Source: Diplonema japonicum (taxonomy: Eukaryota > Euglenozoa > Diplonemea > Diplonemida > Diplonemidae). From it: a DNA stretch of 64,000 nucleotides. This document shows positions 8,745 to 16,510 of the stretch, in pieces. Position 1 is the first letter of the stretch, and each line of letters begins with the position of its first letter. Position numbers and translations under genes: made by a program. The DNA is taken from assembly GCA_964019335.1 (NCBI GenBank), contig OZ025740.1, positions 218,501-282,500 of the forward strand, given 5' to 3'. The notes beneath the pieces were generated by a model that was given only the letters and a program-made list of their open reading frames with translations, was not told where the DNA came from and searched no databases.

Positions 8745-10282
8745 TTAACCCTTAAACGCCCAACTGCTTCTGTAGAAGCAGTTAATAGGTGTAATTGTTC
8801 TGTGATCATCTAGACCAAAGCCTCGGATCGGTTTTCATAAAAAAATGATGGAATGGAAAGATATTGAAAATCTGCGTTAAATGCGCTATTTGTATCTGGA
8901 ACCTCAACTTCATCCCAGAACGGGGTGCCAAGACACTGGGTGACACCAAAAATGGGCATTTTCCGGATTTTCATGATTTTTCCATGATTTCTTCCCTCTT
9001 TTTTTTTTTTTTTCCCGAGTCACTAGGCCTTATCAAAATCAGCATGCCAGCACACAACAGGAGCAGTTCCCGTCGACCTGCAATGTTCATATGGGTTAAA
9101 TCCACCTCTCTACCTCAATCCTCGTTTCTTTTTTATTTACCAGGACCGCGATGACGATGTAGTTATGGGTCCGGTTGGGATCCTACGAAACAGGTGGCCC
9201 ACCTTTCTGGAGAACGGATGGTTTTTTTGTAGTCGGGGATGCACTCGTTCTTCGTCGCGTCCCAATGGCACCTCCCGCAGTCCCTCTGGGCAGTCTGCAT
9301 TCGGCACCTTCAACCACTTCTCCCGCACGAAGATCGCTCCACAGGGCTTCGGGTCGCATTTGGTCCCGTCCCACTTGCACAGGAGGTTCGGGTCGCTCGT
9401 GCAGGCCCTCTGGTCGATCGTCCCCATCGTCGTCGTGTTCGGTCCCAGCCCGGGGTACTTCGTGGTGTGCGTGGTCACACGGGAAACGGATGGCCTGGTG
9501 TGGAAACCAGCACTGGTGTGACGTTTGCAACCACCGATCCCAGACGATGGCCAGCATAACGGAGCATGCATGGGTAAAGCAAGCAGAGTGAAGTGAGAAG
9601 GCCTCCCGTCTGCCACAGCCCACCACAAGATTATCCCAAGCGAAAGTAGTTCAAAGCAAAGGAATGTGCCGGTGCAACAATACCTCCTGAAATTGTGACC
9701 GAGCAGCTGGAAAAAGGAAGAGAGTGCTCACCTCCAACCCCTGGGATGACCCCCCCGGGTAAGCGGAAGTCCAGAAATGCTCAGCACGATGCGGAAAAGT
9801 CAGCCTTCCCGGCCAACGCCAAACCGAGAGTGCATACCTCTGGCACCTTGGACACAGCTACGGCACGAGGTCTCTTCTCCTCGAACCAAATTGCCTCCCT
9901 GCCTTGCACAACTCCATGTAAATGTTTCTCGCCCAGATGCCGTCCATCTCATTGCGACAAACAGTCACCGCAGGCACCAGAACAGTGAACACCCCCATCC
10001 CCCATGCACACTGAGACTTTAGCGCGTTTCGCATGCATGATTTCCAGGAAAAGCGAATGAACTCATGGCATCCGGTCTATGCACCCCCATGGGTCGAAAA
10101 CACTAAATATTTAGTGGAATGAACGCAAATCTTTCAAATCTTTCAAATGCGTACCTCGAATAATCAAAAAATAACCTCAAGACTCAGCATGTTTGACCCA
10201 ATGCCAACAAAAACCCAAAATCGAAAAAGTTCGAAAATCAATTACCCCCCCCCCCCCCCCCCCCTGGGCGTCTAAGGGTTAA
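8745..10282. mobile_element. Non-autonomous TTAA-bordered element carrying a retrotransposon piece
   Basis: The left end TTAACCCTTAAACGCCCA (8745) and right end TGGGCGTCTAAGGGTTAA (10265-10282) are inverted repeats with one mismatch and TTAA borders. The left 275 bp duplicate 5281-5563, including the subterminal hairpin at 8762-8783. No transposase is encoded. The interior 9137-10014 is a 3' portion of a non-LTR retrotransposon, and a C-run of about 20 precedes the right end. Its termini differ from those of 6828-8637, so it belongs to another piggyBac-like family. Confidence 0.7.
9137..10014 (+). pseudogene. Non-LTR retrotransposon 3' fragment (element B)
   Basis: The plus strand matches the 3' part of the minus-strand element at 18793-21317. 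It begins at DRDDDVVMGPVGILRNRWP, which corresponds to DRDDDEVMGPIGVLRNRW in that element, and ends with a shared tail (SRPDAVHLIATNSHRRHQ, then TGCACACTGA). Several frameshifts and stops break the reading frame. The reverse transcriptase domain itself is missing. It sits inside a TTAA-bordered element. Confidence 0.75.
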
Positions 10283-10430
10283 AAAAAAATTCTTTATGAC
10301 TATATGTCTTTGTTGTTCGCACGAGCAAAAAAGGTTTTTAAAAAGCTGCGAAGGTTTTTTACTCGTGGCACAAGTTGCATATAGTTATGAAATCATTTTT
10401 TGAAAGATAAATATTTGTAACAAAAAAAAA
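10283..10430. repeat. Foldback repeat, copy b
   Basis: The same hairpin-forming repeat as at 2705, with about a dozen differences (for example ACTCGTGGCACAAG). It begins immediately after the TTAA of the preceding element's right end. It is the most diverged of the four copies. Confidence 0.7.
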
Positions 10431-10557
10431 AAAGTCGATTGAGTACAGCTGGGGATCTACCTTTGAAGGATACGCCCAACTACACCACTTAACCCATAGC
10501 ACTTCAAGGCGCAAATATTTTTTTTTTTGTTTTAACAATATTAATAATTTTCTGAAC

Positions 10558-10655
10558 TTAACCCTTATCAGCCCAGGGGGGGTTGAATTGATTGGACACA
10601 GGGAACAGCACCCCCATTAACGACTTATATGAGCCGTTGGGCGGATAAGGGTTAA
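10558..10655. mobile_element. 98-bp TTAA mini-element
   Basis: TTAACCCTTATCAGCCCA at the left and GGGCGGATAAGGGTTAA at the right are near-perfect inverted repeats that both include TTAA. Only about 60 bp lie between them. The CCCTTA start resembles the ends of the 8745-10282 element, so it is probably an internally deleted relative moved by a piggyBac-type transposase. Confidence 0.7.
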
Positions 10656-10734
10656 AAGGAGAAAAAAAAGGGGGACCCCCCCCCCCCCCCCCTTCGCAGA
10701 TAGGCCCCGGAGGGTTATGCGTTAAAAATAACAA

Positions 10735-10790
10735 TTCATTGTCAATATAATATTGTTTTTATTTTTCTTGTTCAGGCAAAAAGAAAAAAA
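10735..10790 (+). repeat. Dispersed TAACAATTCATT element, copy 1
   Basis: The sequence TAACAATTCATT, then TCAATATA and a T-rich tract ending CTTGTTCAGG, recurs at 34033-34078 and in weaker form at 63274-63325. The preceding 10435-10490 is also similar to 33950-34015 (AAGGATACGCCCAAC versus AAGGATAAGCCCAAC). On the plus strand it has the layout of a branch site, polypyrimidine tract and AG. The function is unknown. Confidence 0.4.
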
Positions 10791-10824
10791 ACGCACCCGT
10801 ATGTATAAAAACGGGGGGGGGGGG

Positions 10825-11070
10825 TAGGGGGTCATATGGTCCTTAAAAAGGGCCACTTTTTGCGATTTTCCGGTTTTTTCGCTAAGGGCATTTTGGGCCC
10901 TTAAAAAGCCTCTAACCACCCCCAAAAGTGTCCACAAATCGTTCAAACCCCCGTTTCCCGGTGGTTTTTGGCCCCAGAAAGGCCCAGGATCGTGTTTTAA
11001 TTTTGGGGCCCCCGTTTGGTACCAGAGGGGGGTCCCAAAGGGGTACCCCGTATGTGTGTATTTCCACCCC
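10825..11070 (+). repeat. Left long terminal inverted repeat
   Basis: About 246 bp. Its reverse complement aligns almost throughout with 13655-13892, with shared blocks such as CCCCCGTTTCCCGGTGG, GGCCCAGGATCGTGTTTT and GTTTGGTACCAGAGGGGG. Divergence is greatest in the outer 80 bp, where a short GGTCCTTAAAAAGGGCC palindrome is present only on this side. Confidence 0.85.
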
Positions 11071-11111
11071 TCACTATGACATAGGGTTCCACTGTTTTTA
11101 TCGAGAAAAAC

Positions 11112-13584
11112 ATGGGAAGGATAGAAAAAGTCAGCACTGAAGCTACGAATGCAGCGAGGCGGTTTTTGGCGAAGATCATCTGCTCCGATACGACGATCTG
11201 CTGGATGACTGGGAAGGAGGTCCTGAATCTGCGTAGTGAGTTGATGGGACCCCGGAGCGGTACGTTGACGTGCGAGAAATTCTTGAAGGGTCTCTCAAGG
11301 GTCGGTGCCGTGAGAAAGAGGACGAAAAGTAAGGGTGTGCGGCAATATGTGTGGTGCGCACACTGTAAACATGCTGAGCTGATGTCCCGTCCGAAACCCA
11401 GCAACATGGACGTGGATAAAGATGCACATAATGAAGATAAAGATAAAGATAAAGATAAACATGAAGAAGATGAAGATGAAGATGATGAGGAAGATGAAGA
11501 TGAAGATGAAGATGAAGACGAAGATGAAGACGAAGATGAAGATGAAGATGATGAGGAAGATGAAGATGAAGATGAAGATGAAGATGAAGATGAAGATGAA
11601 GATGAAGATGAAGATGAAGATGAAGATGAAGATGAAGATGAAGATGAAGATGAAGATGAAGATGAAGATGAAGATGAAGATGAAGATGAAGATGATGAGG
11701 AAGATGAAGATGATGAAGAGGACGGGGACGAAGAAGAAGACAAGCAGAGCTCAGAGTCAGCCCAGAGACAGGATACTGCAAAGTACGTCTCCAAGAGGGC
11801 GCACGACCGTCTACTCCGCCGGTTCAAACGTCTGAAGAAGAGGTGTCAGAACACTCCTCTGTCCTTGTACAACGAGGACGGAAGCTACTCCCCCGCTGTT
11901 GTTGTGAGTATACAGATTTTGCGGGGTTGTGGAATTGGTGCCGAGATGTGTGGGATTGTCCTGAGTGACATCTTGGAAGCGCTGATGGGCACCCGGGGGA
12001 AAGGAAAAGGGATCTCCAAAGGATTTGTGAAGTCGACGGATGCTTACAGTGGCCCTATGAGCGCATCAAGGTTTCTCGATGTTCTCCGAAGCAAGGGTGG
12101 AGAGGTTGAAATGGCAACTGATGTCTCAGCGGGTTCCCGAGATCAAAAGGGGATCAAATTCTCCCCGCTGGCATTCACCACGCGAAACCCTTGGTAAACG
12201 TTCTTCTTCTTTCAATCGATTGTTATATGTACTTATAAAATATAAAATATAGCGCGCATTCGACGACACTGATCAAGCGACTGGCACCTTCCGAAGAAGG
12301 GCCTCCCACGTCCGCCGGGTTGAGCAGAGGATGCCCCGGGGCGGCCGTTCCAGTCTGATCAGATGTGTCAGTAGGAGAAGGATCTCGTGCAGAAGAAAAA
12401 AAGAACCAGATAGCACGTGCCCAGGAAACGGCAGTTGCCCACGGCTTCAGAAAGCCCTCTCTTTGCGTTGTGGACCACGAGTCAACGGCATTCGCAATGT
12501 GCCGCGCAGCGAAGGTACAGCCCTCTGGGTGTACAGGACACAAGTGGAAGCACCTGGCATTAGATCTGCATTGACCTCCGCCGTTGTAACTTTGCAAACA
12601 GCAATGTGCCCGTCAAGTACAAATGCCACCACAGGGTGTGGGATGAAAACCGTATCATCGCTTCTCGCCGCTAACGAGGGTAACCTTCCACGAGGGTTTA
12701 AATTTAGCCGACAAACGGGCACCAAGTATGGGTGGTTGGCAGAGTCTTTGTCGATTCCTCCACAACAGGGATGCCATCGAAGAGCAGAGAGCCCTCGATA
12801 ACTTGTACATCCCTGGCAGTGACGCGATGACATTGTTGCTGGACCCGTCTTGTTTGCCTGAACTCGCCGCAATCACCATTTGCTATGCTTGGTTTTTGGC
12901 AACAATGAGACTTGTAAAGCAAGATGACAACAACGAGGGTGAACTTCCTGTCCTTGCAGTGCGGGCGCTGTTTCCGAAGATGCGACGATGGATTGTTGCA
13001 CTAACTCGAGTGAAATCGAGGTTTCCTGACTGGCTGGGGGTCGAAGCTGGTTCACCTGTTGGCTTTGGCGAGGCCCGCAGGTATCTTAACGCAGAATCTG
13101 CCACCATTCTGAGGGGTTTCGCAAAGAGCATGTTGTCAACCTTTGATCACTTCGTCGCCAAAGATTCGGCGCTTCCCGAAGACACCGCAGCGAACCTGCC
13201 GGGCAGCATGACTACATTGAAGGGTTTCACGGTACTGTAGGCACTGTGTACAGCCGCCTCACGAGCATCAATCCTCTCAGAGCAGCAAGCATTGCCCAGA
13301 ATAAGCACAACAAGGCAGCTATGAAAAGGGCGAATGTGCCTCTGCTTCCCTCGTTCGATACTCTGAAGGCTCACAGGAGCAAAGGGCAGATTGAGCCCAT
13401 GGCAAGCGTCATGAGAAGAGTCAGCATATCCTCCAGAAGGTCAGCCCTGAGAACAAAATACAAAAGCACGGGGGTTTCAGAATTGAGAGAGATTGCTGAA
13501 GACCTGGGTGTTGACGTGACTCATCTGAACAGGCCGAGTGTGATCGAAGCACTAGTTGATTTCAAGTTTTCACCCACTTCGTAA
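11112..13584 (+). pseudogene. Unknown transposon protein with long Asp/Glu repeat
   Basis: An ATG at 11112 opens 361 residues: a basic N-terminus with WCAHCKH (possible metal ligands), an (ED)n stretch of about 100 residues, then YVSKRAHDRLLRRFKRLKKR and a conserved-looking globular part. A GTAAAC at 12194 and an AG at 12252 define a putative 59-nt intron whose removal keeps the frame open into LIKRLAPSEEGPPTS and later LCVVDHESTAFAMC and SGCTGHKWKHLALDLH. That frame holds one TGA at 12356. Shifts follow near 12574 (NVPVKYKCHHRVWDE continues), in 12650-12730 and near 13225, before a terminal domain ending VIEALVDFKFSPTS. The Cys/His motifs suggest metal binding. It probably encoded the element's mobilising protein, but no catalytic triad can be assigned. 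Confidence 0.5.
11467..11742 (+). repeat. GAAGAT hexanucleotide microsatellite
   Basis: A nearly pure array of GAAGAT with occasional GAAGAC and GATGAGGAA, encoding alternating Glu-Asp within the transposon protein. Length variation between copies is likely because every unit keeps the frame. Confidence 0.9.
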
Positions 13585-13654
13585 TCCCCCCCAGTCACCC
13601 CCATACCACAAAACACTCTTTTTACGTGTGTCCCCTTTTTTTTTGCTTGCTTAG

Positions 13655-13892
13655 GGGGTTTGGAATACACATATACAGGGTACCCCTTTGGGACCCCCCT
13701 CTGGTACCAAACGGGGGCCCCAAAATTAAAACACGATCCTGGGCCTTTCTGGGGCCAAAAACCACCGGGAAACGGGGGTTTGAACGATTTGTGGGCACTT
13801 TTGGGGTGGTTAGAGTCTTTTTAAGGGCTCAAAATGCCCTTATCGAACAAACTGAAAAATCGCAAAAAACGACCCCCTTATGACCCCCCCTA
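13655..13892 (-). repeat. Right long terminal inverted repeat
   Basis: Mirror of 10825-11070. It begins near GGGGGTTTGGAATACACATA and ends TATGACCCCCCCTA. The inner two thirds are nearly identical to the left repeat, and the outer third shows more substitutions. Confidence 0.85.
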
Positions 13893-14099
13893 GGGCTATG
13901 CTGGCAGGAAACGTGGAAACGTTTCCGTTTCCGTTTCCGTTTCCGTTTCCGTTTCCATGTTTTCAAAATTCTCATGGAAACGCGTTTCCATGGTTATGGA
14001 AACGGCTATGTATATTTCGGTAAACACTGTTTGGAAGGTCCTTATTTATTTGGGGTTTTTGAAGATACTTACTTTTTTGGGGTTTTACAAGGAAAGCGC

Positions 14100-16101
14100 A
14101 CGTCGGTCTCTACAAAAACGAAAGTAAACACCAGAGAAAGCACCCCCTGGGAGACGCTTTGTGGGATGGGGTGGAGGTTCAGGCGGAGGATGGGAAGAAG
14201 AAGACAGTAAAATGTCGCTTCTGTGATATGGTCTTCACAGTAGCGTCAACCAGCAGACTCCGCGCCCACATGTTCCAAACAAAAGGCCAAGGAGTAGCGA
14301 CGTGTGTCCCCAAAGGGGATAGTGTGGAGCCCCACAAGAAGCTGTTGGAGAAAGCGACAGCGGAGGCGAAGGCTGAGGCAGAGGGAACGAAGAAGCGTAA
14401 AGTGGAGAACAGGCCAATGACGCCATTTTTAACTGCTACAAGCACGCCAGACGACGTGGACAGGGCTGTTCGGGATTTCTTTCTCGAAACCGGGACCCCA
14501 TTTTTGAGGGTCGAACATCGGTATGATGTTTATCTGTTTCGTGTCCTCTTATATTTTCTGTTCACAGAACATTCAAGGCACTGTTTGAGAAGGTGAAGCG
14601 CCTTCCGCTCGGGGCCACGTACGAGCTACCGGACAGGAAAGCTCTGAGCGGAAGGCTGGTTGACGACGCTGTTCAAAAAATGGATGCCACAATCGCATCC
14701 TTCATCGAAACCCAGAAGACAACTGGGCTCACCTTGACGCACGACGGGTGGACAACCCCGAGGAAGGCGGCAATTTTTAATGCCATCCTCTGCACCGTTG
14801 ATACGTCCTGGTACGTAGGAAACGCAACAATGAAGGAGAAGAAAACGATGGAAACAATCGCGACATTCGTGCACTCCACTGTTGCGGGGCTGGATGAGGA
14901 GGTGAAGAGCAAGTGGTGCATGTTTGCGTCGACGGCGCTTGTGCGCTCGCTCTCCCGATCATTGAGACAAAACTCCCACACGTCATGGGAAGCCTCTGCA
15001 TGTTACACACCTGTGACCTCATCTTTGAGGACCATTGCGACTGGAACAAGAAATCAACACGTGAACGGTTCAGTTTCATCGGCGAAATATGCAAGGACAG
15101 TGTCGAGTTTGTACGGTGGTGGAAAACCCGTGAGAGATTGGTGACAATACTCAAGGAAAAGAATGCGCTCACCATGCTGTGTCCTATCGACACACGCATG
15201 GGAACGACATTTATCTGTCTCCAACGTTTGCAGAGGCTCAAAGCATCACTGAGGAGTGTTGTCTCCTCTGAAGCCTACACGGACTGGAAAAAATCGCAAA
15301 AAAGTGCTGCCGCGAGGAGTGCTGCGGACACTCGCAGGGCCCAAGTTATCGGAGACGAGTTTTGGGACAACGTAGACGAGATGTGTAGATTGACTGTACC
15401 GACGTGGCACTTCCTTCGTGTGCTGGATAAAGACGGTGCGCCAGGCGAATTACCTGCAATCAACGTCGGCAACGTAAGGCTGAAGTGGGAGACGTTCGTC
15501 ACTGAAATAGGTCAGCTGGAACTCAGCCCTCTGCTCACGGCAGAGCGCAGAGCTGACCTAGTGCTGCACGCGAAGGAGCGTTGGGTCTACGCAGAAAGGC
15601 CCATCCACCACTGTGGATACGCACTCAACCCCATAACAAGGGAGGCAGCCCGCGGGTGCGAGAAAGCAAAGCGCATGCTGCCCGAGTCGGAAGCGCTTGA
15701 TGGCCTTGAAGAGTGGGAGGCGTGGTCCTCCACGCCACTGGAGTTCGGCATGGCCACACAGGCAGCCCACCCAGACAGGCAGGACAAGTGGCCTGCTTAC
15801 AAATGGTGGTCGCAGTTTGGGGGGAGATTCCGCATTCTGCAGAAGGTGGCGTGCTTGGTGCTAGGCCAAATTGTCACTGTTGCGCCGAGTGAGAAGGGAT
15901 GGGCTGTGTACGCTGATGTCATGGGGAAAAAGAGATTCAGCCTGAACGAAGACAGGTCTGTTCTCACCCGTCTTCTCCCCCCGTAAGTTTACATACAGGG
16001 CACACAGCATGACTCGCATCAAATACAACACGAAGAACTGGACACTCACACAGGCGGCACAATCATACTTTGACGTCGATGAAGACAGCGAGTCGGATTG
16101 A
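14100..16101 (+). pseudogene. hAT transposase with BED finger, one intron, two frameshifts
   Basis: The coding region opens before 14159; no in-frame ATG was found. A BED finger (VKCRFCDMVF then RLRAHM) is followed by GTPFLRVEHR. A 47-nt intron at 14521-14567 joins this to TFKALFEKVKRLPLG. The DUF659/catalytic part follows: LTLTHDGWTTPRKAAIFNA contains the first Asp, HVCVDGACAL the second, and VMGSLCMLHTCDLIFED matches the family CxxH-type block. A one-base shift lies near 14910, before HVCVDG. The hAT dimerisation region is WPAYKWWSQFGGRF, RILQKVACLVL and EKGWAVYADVMGKKRFSL. A second shift in the C-run near 15980 separates the last block RKFTYRAHSMTRIKYN, which ends at 16101 after an acidic tail. 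Both shifts fall in small changes, so inactivation is recent or reflects sequence error. Confidence 0.8.
14521..14567 (+). other. Putative 47-nt GT-AG intron in the hAT gene
   Basis: The segment starts GTATGATGTT and ends with the pyrimidine-rich TATTTTCTGTTCACAG. Removing it joins codon phase 2 (CG) to A and fuses GTPFLRVEHR with TFKALFEKVK, exactly the continuous pattern seen in other hAT transposases. Without splicing the frame stops 30 nt downstream. Confidence 0.75.
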
Positions 16102-16363
16102 AATGTTGTTTTATTTCCCCAGGGCGCCACCAACACTGGCCCCCTTTGTCTCGTATATTTCTTCCGAGTGATTTGCCCCCCAAAAAATAAGTCTCTAAAA
16201 CCCCCAAAATAAGGAAACGTTTCTGCCCCAAGGAAACGGCCCCAAAATAGGGAAACGTTTCCGTTTCCGTTTCCGTTTCCGTTTCCCTTTTTTTCAAAAA
16301 ATGCATGGAAACGCGTTTCCATGCCAGCATAGCCCTAGGGGGGGGGGGGGGGGGGGGGAACAA

Positions 16364-16509
16364 ACAAAAAAATAATTCTTTATGACTATATGTCTTTGTT
16401 GTTCGCACGAGCAAAAAAGATTTTTAAAAAGCTGCGAAAGTTTTTTGCTCGGCACAAGTTGCATATAGTTATAAAATCATTTTTTGAAAGATAAATATTT
16501 GTAACAAAA
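16364..16509. repeat. Foldback repeat, copy c
   Basis: Essentially identical to copy a at 2705. It is likewise bounded by the hAT right end plus G-run on one side and the cyclase stop codon on the other. The two loci are thus copies of one duplicated segment. Confidence 0.8.
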
Positions 16510-16510
16510 A

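Larger units (their letters stand above)
10825..13892 (+). mobile_element. Unrecognised DNA transposon with about 240-bp TIRs
   Basis: Two long inverted repeats bound about 3.07 kb. Both ends start TAGGGGG and read inward to GTCATA; if TA is the target duplication, insertion was at TA. Between them the plus strand encodes a broken protein of more than 600 residues that matches no transposase family I recognise. The right end shares its TA with the left end of the adjoining hAT element. The left end is preceded by a G-run. Confidence 0.75.
13891..16337 (+). mobile_element. hAT transposon with perfect TIRs and subterminal palindromes
   Basis: The ends TAGGGCTATGCTGGCA and TGCCAGCATAGCCCTA are perfect inverted repeats and fit the hAT TIR start (YARNG). 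Both subtermini carry arrays of GTTTCC/GGAAAC and the same 20-bp palindrome CATGGAAACGCGTTTCCATG (13973-13992 and 16304-16323). The inverted symmetry extends outward through a C-run on the left and a G-run on the right, so no 8-bp target duplication is visible. The right end also occurs alone at 2487-2680. Confidence 0.85.

Noticed and set aside
5281-10282. A single 5-kb TTAA element from 5281 to 10282
   Set aside because: The two direct copies of the left end and the complete inner element 8745-10282 make the outer span more likely an orphan end plus a separate element.
10997-11827. Minus-strand poly-Ser open frame opposite the (ED)n array
   Set aside because: It is the complement of the GAAGAT microsatellite; nothing in its ends resembles a protein.
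15981-16008. Possible tiny intron (GTAAGT...CACACAG) near the end of the hAT gene
   Set aside because: It would be only 16-25 nt. Reading across it with one C fewer in the C-run gives RKFTYRAHSMTRIKYN, which fits the hAT C-terminus, so a one-base shift is simpler.
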